Source: Bacteroidales bacterium
GTDB taxonomy: Bacteria > Bacteroidota > Bacteroidia > Bacteroidales > UBA932
DNA length: 20,033 nt
Direction: 5' to 3'
Assembly: GCA_017472115.1 (NCBI GenBank)
Contig: JAFUQW010000030.1
Location: 1 to 20,033, forward strand
Positions 1-6,484 of this stretch are shown in pieces. Every line of letters begins with the position of its first letter. Position 1 is the first letter of the stretch. The position numbers were made by a program, and so were the translations under genes. Below the pieces are notes generated by a model. The model saw nothing but the letters and a program-made list of their open reading frames with translations. It did not search any database and was not told the origin of the DNA.

Positions 1-492
1 GGTGTTGCCTCCTTCTACATAGATTCCGTCGCCTGATGCAAGGAGATAGACCCCGAAGATTGCAAGGCAGATTGAGCCAATGTTAACCCACGATTTCCTT
101 TCTCCGAAAAAGAGCATCATGCAGAAGGTCACAATGACCGGATACATGAAGTTTATGGTCGCGGAAATGCCGCTTGCTATGTTCGCATATCCTATAAGGA
201 GTGTTATGGAAGTAATGGCGCGCAGTGCACTGAGCAGAATTATCTTCCAGACTTCATCGAATGAATTGAAGCGGAGAGATTTCTTCTTGAATATGGAGTA
301 AACTATGAGGACGGCTGCTGCTATCGACCATCTGTAGGAAAGAATGTCGAAATCGGACAGACCGTCTGCAATCAGAAAGAGACTGAAAAGGGGAGAGAAG
401 CCGAACGACATTGATGATATGACGGCATAGAAGATACCGTTGACGGTGATTCTCCTTTTCTTTTTCTCATATCTTGTCAGTATTTGGCTCAT
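1..492 (-). CDS. EamA/DMT-family transporter, N-terminal part (cut by window edge)
   Basis: This is an inner-membrane permease of the drug/metabolite transporter superfamily; the substrate cannot be read from sequence. The reading frame starts with the ATG at 492 and stays open for 164 codons to the left edge. After a basic N-terminus (KKKRR around residue 11) there are about five hydrophobic segments, near residues 18-42, 53-68, 84-104, 112-130 and 136-153. EamA proteins have ten helices in two repeats of five, so the first repeat is visible and the second is missing. Family features are the helix-rich start with SFGFSPLF and the segment ending in GVYLLASGD at the end of the first repeat. 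It stands apart from cinA by 123 bases holding candidate operator repeats. The family call is secure; the substrate is unknown. Confidence 0.85.
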   Translation of the reverse strand, partial: MSQILTRYEKKKRRITVNGIFYAVISSMSFGFSPLFSLFLIADGLSDFDILSYRWSIAAAVLIVYSIFKKKSLRFNSFDEVWKIILLSALRAITSITLLIGYANIASGISATINFMYPVIVTFCMMLFFGERKSWVNIGSICLAIFGVYLLASGDGIYVEGGNT

Positions 493-502
493 CGTGGGTA
501 AA

Positions 503-531
503 AAATACCTTAATCAATTGATAAATACCTT
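503..531. promoter_or_regulatory. Candidate operator: two direct repeats around a palindrome
   Basis: AAATACCTT occurs at 503-511 and again at 523-531, exactly 20 bases apart. Between them lies the perfect palindrome ATCAATTGAT (513-522). The block ends 11 bases before the start codon of the DMT transporter, where a promoter or operator would be expected. Two copies two helical turns apart suggest a dimeric regulator. No clear TAnnTTTG box was found here, so function is inferred. Confidence 0.4.
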
Positions 532-565
532 TTTGGGTTTGAGAACGCTGAAAATACGCTCAAAA

Positions 566-583
566 TATAACAAAAGTGTTATA
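566..583 (-). terminator. Weak hairpin downstream of cinA
   Basis: TATAACA (566-572) and TGTTATA (577-583) form a 7-bp stem with a 4-base loop. On the minus strand it is followed by TTTTG. It lies 33 bases past the cinA stop. The stem is AT-rich, so it is a weak terminator candidate or an operator. Confidence 0.35.
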
Positions 584-615
584 AGTATTAACTATGATGT
601 TTCTTAGCTTGTTTT

Positions 616-1890
616 TCAGTTGATTGATTCTCTAAGTATCTTCCTTCTTAAAATGTCGAGTGCAGACGAGGCAAACCTCTCCATATTGCGTTTCCTGTCT
701 CCTTTGAAAGTGCAGGAGAAGGTCTCTGTCCCGGCTTCGGAACTGACTCCTATCCACACAAGTCCGACTGGTTTTGAGTCGCTTCCCCCGCCCGGTCCGG
801 CAATACCCGAAGTCGCCACAGAGTAGTCGCTGCCGGTGAGCTTCCTCACTCCTTCTGCCATGGCAGCCACGCATTCGCTGCTTACGGCACCATGGGTTTC
901 GATGATCTCCGGTGAGACTCCAAGTACTCCGGTCTTGACACTGTTGGCATATGAAGTGACGGAACCGAGATAATATTCGGACGATCCGGCAATTCCAGTG
1001 AAAAGAGCAGATATTGTTCCTCCGGTGCATGATTCAGCCGCGCTTACTGTCTTGCCTGTCTGCCTGAGCAGTCTTCCTATACATTCCTGCAGCGTATCGT
1101 CATGGTCTGAGTACATTGCTTCGCCGAGTATCGGCCTTAGCCTGGCAATTTCTGCCTCTATCCTTTTTTCCTCTTCCTCACGGACTCCTCCATAGATGGA
1201 AAGCCTGAGTCTTACGCCTGTGACAGGATTCGGAAGATATGCCAGATGCATGTCAGACGGAAGGGAGTCCTCCCAATTCTCTATAGTCTTTGCAAGGACT
1301 GATTCCGGGAGGCCGAATGTCATTATTGTCTTGTGATAAATGTCTGTAACGGTATGATGTGCCTTGATGTCTGTCAGTATGTCCTCAAGGGCACCTATCG
1401 CTTCAAACGGTACGCCTGGAAGTGAATACAGGCTGGCCTTGTGACCGAACCTTTCTTCAGGATATCTGAATACCATCACAGGTGCAGTCCCTTTTCTGTT
1501 GGGAATCACTTCACAGGTATCCGGGACAGATGCCTGGGCAAGATTGATGTCCAAAGCCTCTATGCCTCTGGCACTCAGAATGTGGCGGATGATTTCCAGC
1601 TGTCTTTCGTCAGTCTTCCATCCCATGGCGCCGGAGAGGTCAGCAAGGGCTTTTTTGGTTATGTCGTCTTTGGTAGGGCCGAGTCCTCCGGTGACGATGA
1701 CTATTTCATTGCGTTCGAGTTCCCCTTCAAGGGCTCTTACGATGGTCTGGTGGTCATCGCCGATTGAAAGCATTCTTGTAACCCTGATTCCTAAAGAATT
1801 GAGTGCTTGAGATATACGTGAAGAATTGGTGTCAACAATCTGTCCTATGAGGATTTCATCGCCGATTGTACATATAGAAGCTTGTGTCAT
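616..1890 (-). CDS. cinA: CinA-like protein (MoaB/MogA-like domain plus nicotinamide-nucleotide amidase)
   Basis: CinA is a soluble two-domain protein. The N-terminal domain resembles molybdopterin-binding MoaB/MogA proteins and in several species has ADP-ribose pyrophosphatase activity. The C-terminal PncC domain hydrolyses nicotinamide mononucleotide in NAD salvage. The 424 residues match the usual full length. The N-terminal domain shows GDEILIGQIVDTN near residue 10, TGGLGPTKDD near 67 and LPGVPFE near 158. The C-terminal domain, from about residue 265, has the PncC signature SAAESCTGG and later TSGIAGPGGG followed by PVGLVWIG. Its ATG overlaps the pyrD stop by 4 bases (ATGA), so it is probably translated by coupling from pyrD. 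The name derives from competence in other bacteria; nothing here indicates competence. Confidence 0.95.
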   Translation of the reverse strand: MTQASICTIGDEILIGQIVDTNSSRISQALNSLGIRVTRMLSIGDDHQTIVRALEGELERNEIVIVTGGLGPTKDDITKKALADLSGAMGWKTDERQLEIIRHILSARGIEALDINLAQASVPDTCEVIPNRKGTAPVMVFRYPEERFGHKASLYSLPGVPFEAIGALEDILTDIKAHHTVTDIYHKTIMTFGLPESVLAKTIENWEDSLPSDMHLAYLPNPVTGVRLRLSIYGGVREEEEKRIEAEIARLRPILGEAMYSDHDDTLQECIGRLLRQTGKTVSAAESCTGGTISALFTGIAGSSEYYLGSVTSYANSVKTGVLGVSPEIIETHGAVSSECVAAMAEGVRKLTGSDYSVATSGIAGPGGGSDSKPVGLVWIGVSSEAGTETFSCTFKGDRKRNMERFASSALDILRRKILRESIN

Positions 1891-2945
1891 TTCGCGTTTT
1901 TGGATGCCTTGTTGAATGATTCCAGATGTTTGATTATTCTCTTGATCAATGCCGGTCCTTCATAAATGAATCCGGTATATATCTCTACAAGAGAAGCGCC
2001 TGCATCGATCATCTCCTTTGCATCTTCAGGAGACATGATTCCACCGACTCCGATGATCGGCAGTTTGCCTTCGGACTTTTCGTGAACATATCTTACCAAT
2101 TCCAGATTCTTTTTGTGAACAGGAGCTCCGGACATGCCTCCGTTGCCGATTTCTTCGATCTTTTCGGCTGAAATGCTGTTTAAGCCATCGCGGCTTCTGG
2201 TTGTGTTGCCGGCTACGATGCCGTCTATACCGGAACGAAGCGAATAATCGATTATTTCATCAAGTTGAGAATGTGACAGATCAGGGGATACTTTGAGCAG
2301 TATCGGACGATAATTGTCATAATACATTCTCAGATTAAGAAGTTTGTCAACGATTTCCGAAAGAAAGGAAATGTCTTGAAGAGCAGTCAGTCCTACGACA
2401 TTCGGACAAGATATATTGACGACAAACATGTCAACGAAGTCGTATAGAAGTGCGAAAGATGTTTCATAATCCTTGGCGGCATCATCGTTGATGCTGCTGG
2501 TGTTCTTTGATATGTTTGCAGCTACTATTACTTCCGGTTTCACTTTCTTGAGGTGTCCGACTGCGTTCTTCACTCCTTTGTTGTTTATTCCGAAACGGTT
2601 GATCAGTGCCTTGTCACCCGGAACCCTGAAGCATCTCGGCTTAGGATTTCCGTCCTGGGGCTGGGGAGTGAGGGAACCGATTTCTACGAATCCGAATCCG
2701 AAATTAGCCATGTCATTATAGAATTCTCCGTTCTTGTCCAATCCTCCTGCAAGACCGACCGGATTAGGGAAACGTATGCCGAAAACCTCTTTTGACAGAC
2801 TTGGTGAGTCTCTTTTATATATTGCACGGATTATCGGGCGTGCGAATGGTACATGTCTCAAGAATGACAGAAGAGAAAACAGCATGTTGTGGGCGGTTTC
2901 CGGATTGAAACGGAAGAGTATAGGCTTCAGTAAATGCTTGTACAT
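1887..2945 (-). CDS. pyrD: Dihydroorotate dehydrogenase, quinone-type (class 2)
   Basis: This FMN enzyme oxidises dihydroorotate to orotate in pyrimidine synthesis. The class 2 form passes electrons to membrane quinone. I start it at MYKHLLKP (2945; 352 residues); a start 9 codons upstream at 2972 would lie over the probable -7 box. Residues 1-45 form the amphipathic N-terminal extension typical of class 2, followed by NPVGLAGGLDKNGE (61-74), NRFGINNKG (116-124), NISCPN (177-182), and a C-terminal phosphate-binding GVGGI. The base position in NIS[SC]PN is Cys180; E. coli class 2 PyrD has Ser175 there, while class 1 enzymes have Cys. No pyrK-like subunit lies nearby, which fits class 2. It is the first gene of a two-gene unit with cinA. 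Confidence 0.94.
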   Translation of the reverse strand: MYKHLLKPILFRFNPETAHNMLFSLLSFLRHVPFARPIIRAIYKRDSPSLSKEVFGIRFPNPVGLAGGLDKNGEFYNDMANFGFGFVEIGSLTPQPQDGNPKPRCFRVPGDKALINRFGINNKGVKNAVGHLKKVKPEVIVAANISKNTSSINDDAAKDYETSFALLYDFVDMFVVNISCPNVVGLTALQDISFLSEIVDKLLNLRMYYDNYRPILLKVSPDLSHSQLDEIIDYSLRSGIDGIVAGNTTRSRDGLNSISAEKIEEIGNGGMSGAPVHKKNLELVRYVHEKSEGKLPIIGVGGIMSPEDAKEMIDAGASLVEIYTGFIYEGPALIKRIIKHLESFNKASKNAK

Positions 2946-2969
2946 ATTTTTTCGAATTGGTAAAACATA

Positions 2970-2977
2970 CAAATATA
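2970..2977 (-). promoter_or_regulatory. Probable pyrD-cinA promoter (-7 box)
   Basis: On the minus strand TATATTTG fits the Bacteroidota -7 consensus TAnnTTTG, about 25 bases before the pyrD ATG at 2945. The -33 position is only ACTG at a 19-base spacing, a weak match. It directly follows the T-run of the upstream terminator. Confidence 0.4.
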
Positions 2978-2978
2978 C

Positions 2979-3004
2979 AAAAAAAGTACTGCCACGCAGT
3001 ACCT
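2979..3004 (-). terminator. Rho-independent terminator of the XRE regulator gene
   Basis: On the minus strand AGGTACTGC, a GTG loop and GCAGTACTT form a 9-bp stem with one G-T pair, followed by seven T residues (2979-2985). It starts 26 bases after the regulator stop at 3030 and separates that gene from pyrD. Confidence 0.75.
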
Positions 3005-3029
3005 GAAATAGTGTTTCTATGTTCTATAT

Positions 3030-3488
3030 TTATAATTCCTGATACGAGCCGTCATCAAAGAGTATGATTATTTTTGATACACTTCTCTGTTTTACAATAT
3101 TTTGAGAGGATTCAACTAAATCTTTCAGTAAGATTGGGGAAATGACTTCCTCTGAAGGGGAGTCCGCAGATTGAGAAGATTCTTCAGGAGAGACAACATC
3201 AGCTGCTGGCCTGTCCGTGTCATGAGAATCAGAGTAGAAATCATTGAACAGCAGATCTTCTTGCTGTCCAATGGGATTTTCTTTATACATTCTGCCCTTG
3301 CCGAACATCAGCCATTCCATGTTCAGGGCAGGGTATTTTGCCATGATAGCCTTGATGAATTCGTAACTGGGATTGTTCCTCCCTGACAGGACATGTGATA
3401 CGCTTGCTCGTACGACTTCGAGTTTGTCCGCAAACTGCGATTGCGTGATATTTTCGGCGGCTAGAAATTGCTTTAATCTGGTGTTCAT
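3030..3488 (-). CDS. XRE-family helix-turn-helix transcriptional regulator
   Basis: This is a small cytoplasmic DNA-binding protein of 152 residues. A Cro/C1-type helix-turn-helix occupies about residues 5-60 (ITQSQFADKL, then RASVSHVLSGRNNPS, then FIKAIMAKYP). The motif EWLMFGKGRMY follows, seen in phage-repressor-like XRE proteins. The middle (70-120) is acidic, Ser/Pro-rich and probably disordered. The last 20 residues, VSKIIILFDDGSYQEL, resemble a short conserved tail I recall on Bacteroidota XRE proteins. I choose ATG 3488 rather than 3596 because a good promoter lies at 3509-3539, within the longer version, giving a leader of about 15 bases. It has its own terminator and faces queA divergently. 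Its targets are unknown; its own promoter region is the obvious candidate. Confidence 0.88.
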   Translation of the reverse strand: MNTRLKQFLAAENITQSQFADKLEVVRASVSHVLSGRNNPSYEFIKAIMAKYPALNMEWLMFGKGRMYKENPIGQQEDLLFNDFYSDSHDTDRPAADVVSPEESSQSADSPSEEVISPILLKDLVESSQNIVKQRSVSKIIILFDDGSYQEL

Positions 3489-3508
3489 GATTGTTATCAA
3501 ATATGTTA

Positions 3509-3539
3509 CAAATGTAGCAAGAAAAATCAACAATTCAAA
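3509..3539 (-). promoter_or_regulatory. Promoter of the XRE regulator gene
   Basis: On the minus strand TTTG (3536-3539), a 19-base spacer and TACATTTG (3509-3516) match the Bacteroidota sigma-ABfr consensus TTTG-N19-21-TAnnTTTG. Transcription should start near 3503, just before the ATG at 3488. Confidence 0.65.
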
Positions 3540-3937
3540 CACCTGATACGTGTAATATTTGTGAACAACGATATGGGGAAGTATGAAAAATGCCATAGCT
3601 TTACTTTAGAAAATTATGTATAAATACTTGATTAATATGTATTAATAAATATCAATTAGAGGTGCTTAGGCATCCTGATCCATATAATTTCCCCTTATTT
3701 TACGCAGTGCTACAAAACAAGCGTCATTAAATAGTTTAGTTGATAGTATGTAATATGCTGATTTATAGGTATGTAAATCAAATATAAATTAAGTATAATT
3801 AAAACTTATGTTACAAAATCACAACAATGTCAAGCGCACATATAAACAGTTTTAAATATTAAAGAAATTAACAAATGTAATTCGACATGGATATTATTGT
3901 AATTTACTTTTGTGAATTACAAATGTAAACCGGAGTA
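3540..3937. other. AT-rich intergenic gap between divergent xre and queA
   Basis: No credible gene was found here; the longest open frames are about 15 codons apart from the N-terminal extension of the XRE frame. The stretch is very AT-rich. It holds a near-palindrome (3897-3922) and two further TACATTTG boxes on the minus strand (3872-3879 and 3920-3927) without good -33 partners. The 11-mer TTACAAATGTA occurs both at 3917-3927 and in the xre promoter (3506-3516). Confidence 0.6.
3897..3922. repeat. Near-perfect 26-bp palindrome upstream of queA
   Basis: TTGTAATTTAC (3897-3907) and GTGAATTACAA (3912-3922) pair over 11 positions with one T-G mismatch, around a TTTT centre. A further half-site, TGTAATTC, lies at 3876-3883. 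It could be an operator for the divergent regulator or a hairpin in a transcript; no T-run follows, so a terminator is less likely. Confidence 0.6.
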
Positions 3938-3969
3938 TTTCATAAAAAGAGGGAAAATAGCTAAATTTG
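3938..3969 (+). promoter_or_regulatory. Probable queA promoter
   Basis: TAAATTTG (3962-3969) matches the Bacteroidota -7 box. TTTC (3938-3941) lies 20 bases upstream and matches three of four bases of the -33 box. Transcription would start near 3974, which makes ATG 3977 almost leaderless and favours ATG 3998. Confidence 0.5.
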
Positions 3970-3997
3970 CAGAATAATGAAGAAAAGTTCTCAATAT

Positions 3998-5206
3998 ATG
4001 ATACCTGAAATTAGAATAGAAAACTATAATTATCCTCTACCCGAAAACAGAATAGCCAGATATCCCCTGCCGCAAAGGGATGGATCCAAGCTTCTTGTTT
4101 ATAAAAATGGTACAGTAACGGAAACAGGTTTCAGGAATATTTCAGAATTGGTACCTGAGAGATCTCTGATGATATTCAATGATACGAAAGTCGTACCTGC
4201 CAGACTGCATTTTCAGAGGGAGACAGGTGCTCATATCGAGATCTTCTGTCTTGAACCTGTTTTTCCGGAAGAATATGTCTCCATGTTCTCTGTAACTGAC
4301 AGATGCAGGTGGAAATGTATTGTCGGCAATGTCAAAAGATGGAAAAACGATACTCTCAAATTATATAATCCGTCAGGAGACCCTTCTGTTGAAGCTGTGG
4401 GACTTCGTGCAGATCTGATAGATCGGGATGGAGAAACATCTGTTGTGGAATTTACCTGGACTGATGGTGCTCCATTCTCTAAAGTTCTTGAAACAGCCGG
4501 ATCCGTACCGATACCGCCCTATCTCAACAGGGATACTGAAGATGTCGATCTTGAGCGTTATCAGACACTGTATGCTCGCTATAGAGGCTCAGTTGCTGCT
4601 CCTACCGCAGGCTTGCATTTTACCGAGGAAGTATTGAATGCCTTGAAATCGAGGAATATTGATACGGATACAGTGTGTCTGCATGTTGGAGCCGGAACTT
4701 TCCTGCCGGTAAAATCATCCCTCGTCTCAGAACACAATATGCATCGTGAGCCCTTTGTCGTCAGTCTCGGACTGATAGAGAAGCTCATTACCCGTACGGG
4801 TAAAGTTACTGCCGTCGGAACAACTTCTGTCAGGACGCTGGAATCTTTATATTATGTGGGAGTCAAATGCATTGAAGAAGGGCGTCCGTCAGATGTCACT
4901 CAATGGGAGCCATACAGCAGGGAATATCCTTATTCCTTAGAGGAATCACTTCAAGCGATAGTGCAATACCTCAAGAATAACGGATTGAATGAGTTGAAGA
5001 TAGGAACACGCATAATCATTGTGCCTGGCTATCGTTTCCGTGTTGTTGATGTGCTGGTTACCAATTTCCATCAACCTCAAAGCACATTGCTGCTGCTGAT
5101 TTCCGCATTTGTTGACGGAGACTGGAAAAATATTTATGAATATGCGTTGAGAAATGATTTCCGTTTCCTGAGTTATGGCGACAGCTCGATTCTGTTTCGT
5201 AGATGA
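3998..5206 (+). CDS. queA: S-adenosylmethionine:tRNA ribosyltransferase-isomerase, long QueA paralog
   Basis: QueA moves the ribosyl group of S-adenosylmethionine onto 7-aminomethyl-7-deazaguanine in the tRNA anticodon, giving epoxyqueuosine. Visible motifs are PENRIARYPLPQRDGSKLL near the start, NDTKVVPARL, PIPPYLNR, SVAAPTAGLHF (about residues 199-209), HVGAGTFLPVK, GTTSVRTLES, and VTNFHQPQSTLLLLISAF near the end. At about 402 residues it is some 50 longer than ordinary QueA (about 350). Part of the excess is an insert between GTTSVRTLES and IIVPGYRF. I recall that Bacteroidota often encode both a standard QueA and a longer homologue; this looks like the longer one, so its exact tRNA activity is less certain. 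An in-frame ATG at 3977 would add 7 residues, but the promoter position favours 3998. Confidence 0.88.
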   Translation: MIPEIRIENYNYPLPENRIARYPLPQRDGSKLLVYKNGTVTETGFRNISELVPERSLMIFNDTKVVPARLHFQRETGAHIEIFCLEPVFPEEYVSMFSVTDRCRWKCIVGNVKRWKNDTLKLYNPSGDPSVEAVGLRADLIDRDGETSVVEFTWTDGAPFSKVLETAGSVPIPPYLNRDTEDVDLERYQTLYARYRGSVAAPTAGLHFTEEVLNALKSRNIDTDTVCLHVGAGTFLPVKSSLVSEHNMHREPFVVSLGLIEKLITRTGKVTAVGTTSVRTLESLYYVGVKCIEEGRPSDVTQWEPYSREYPYSLEESLQAIVQYLKNNGLNELKIGTRIIIVPGYRFRVVDVLVTNFHQPQSTLLLLISAFVDGDWKNIYEYALRNDFRFLSYGDSSILFRR

Positions 5207-5220
5207 CATATAGGTGAATG

Positions 5221-5251
5221 TTTGAAAATTCTCAATGTTTTGCTACATTTG
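5221..5251 (+). promoter_or_regulatory. Promoter of the acyltransferase gene
   Basis: TTTG (5221-5224), a 19-base spacer and TACATTTG (5244-5251) match the Bacteroidota consensus exactly. Transcription should start near 5256. This rules against the in-frame ATG at 5222 and supports translation from ATG 5276. Confidence 0.75.
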
Positions 5252-5275
5252 CAGAATGTACTAAATAACCGACTT

Positions 5276-6448
5276 ATGATTGATTTATCTGAATTCGAAA
5301 GCATAAGCCCTTATACAGACGAGGAAGCTGCAGAGGCGTTGAGCAAATTGGCTGAATTCCCGCTTCTTTCTCAGGTTTCCAGGCAGTTCTTTCCGGAAGA
5401 GTCTCCTGATTTCCTGAAGAATCTTCTTAAAAGCATAAAGACCATAGATGACTTCCAGATTCTTGTAATGCAGAAGTTCGTCAGATGGGTTATCGAGCAT
5501 ACAGCACGCAATTTCTCATATGACGGAGTGACCAACATAGATCCTGAGAGGAAATTTCTTGCCTTGTCAAACCATAGGGACATAATGCTCGATCCGGCCA
5601 TTACCCAGCTGATACTTTATACAAACGGTATTCCTATGACTGAGATCGCTGTTGGTGACAACCTTATCTCCAATCAGACCATCGAATGGCTTATCCGTTC
5701 AAACAGAATGATCAAGGTGGTCCGCGGAATATCGGCAAGGGAATTGTATCTGTCATCTCAGATGCTTTCAAAGTATATAAGGCTGAACATAACAGAGCAG
5801 CGCAGCTCGATATGGCTGGCACAGCGTCAAGGAAGGACAAAGAACGGTTACGACATAACCGAGCAGGGGCTCCTGAAGATGCTTGACATGAGCGGTACTT
5901 CTGATTTTCAGACAAATTTTGAGGAACTGAATATCATTCCGATGAGCATCTCGTATGAATATGAGCCGTGCGACATCCTCAAGGCCCGCGAAATGGTCAT
6001 TTCAAGAAAGCATAAGTATGTCAAGGCTGAGGGTGAAGACTTCAACAGCATCGTAACCGGCATCATGCAGCAGAAGGGCAACATTCATCTCAATATCGGC
6101 AAGCCACTTACATCTGATGAGATTGCCGAGGCTGCCAGATGCGATAAGAATGACCGTTATCAGCTCATAAGGCATGCAGTTGATACAAGGGTTATTGAAG
6201 GCTATAAGCTCTGGAAGAACAATTATGTGGCATATGACCTTGCCAATCAGTCTTATAAATATTCTCATCTGTATGAACCGGCAGACGTCGAGCAGTTCAT
6301 TGCCTATATGCAGAAACAACTGGATACCGTCGAGCCTGAAGTCAACAGGGAGGACCTCAGAAGGATATTCCTCGACATTTATGCGAATCCTGTAGTTACG
6401 AAGGAACTTCTGGAAAAGGAAAAAAGAGATGGAGTGATACTCCTGTAA
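5276..6448 (+). CDS. Glycerolipid-type acyltransferase (PlsC/GPAT superfamily)
   Basis: This is probably an acyltransferase that acylates glycerol-3-phosphate, lysophosphatidate or a related lipid acceptor at the inner membrane face. From ATG 5276 it has 390 residues. The catalytic block is ALSNHRDIMLD (His100, Asp106). A second block, IWLAQRQGRTKNG, resembles the EGxRSRTG phosphate-binding block of glycerol-3-phosphate acyltransferases. Between them lie NQTIEWLIRSNRMIKVVRG and a helix-rich stretch; no strong transmembrane helix is evident. The His-Asp spacing is HX5D rather than the usual HX4D; I recall NHRDIVLD in other Bacteroidota members, so this is probably subfamily-typical. It has its own promoter after queA and ends at a strong terminator. 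The superfamily is well supported; the exact acceptor is not. Confidence 0.82.
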   Translation: MIDLSEFESISPYTDEEAAEALSKLAEFPLLSQVSRQFFPEESPDFLKNLLKSIKTIDDFQILVMQKFVRWVIEHTARNFSYDGVTNIDPERKFLALSNHRDIMLDPAITQLILYTNGIPMTEIAVGDNLISNQTIEWLIRSNRMIKVVRGISARELYLSSQMLSKYIRLNITEQRSSIWLAQRQGRTKNGYDITEQGLLKMLDMSGTSDFQTNFEELNIIPMSISYEYEPCDILKAREMVISRKHKYVKAEGEDFNSIVTGIMQQKGNIHLNIGKPLTSDEIAEAARCDKNDRYQLIRHAVDTRVIEGYKLWKNNYVAYDLANQSYKYSHLYEPADVEQFIAYMQKQLDTVEPEVNREDLRRIFLDIYANPVVTKELLEKEKRDGVILL

Positions 6449-6484
6449 AAAAGAATGTCGCCCGGAAACGGGCGACATTCTTTT
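6447..6484. terminator. Bidirectional terminator between convergent units
   Basis: GAATGTCGCCCG (6453-6464), loop GAAA and CGGGCGACATTC (6469-6480) form a perfect 12-bp stem. It is flanked by A6 on the left and T4 on the right, so each strand has a U-run. It sits between the acyltransferase stop (6446-6448) and the MscS stop (6483-6485) and should end both transcripts, including the eight-gene operon. Confidence 0.93.

Noticed and set aside
632..1030. 132-codon open frame on the minus strand inside cinA
   Set aside because: Alternative frame of the PncC domain; no motif, and cinA is intact.
5222..5275. Upstream ATG of the acyltransferase
   Set aside because: A consensus promoter lies over and after this ATG, so it is unlikely to be transcribed.
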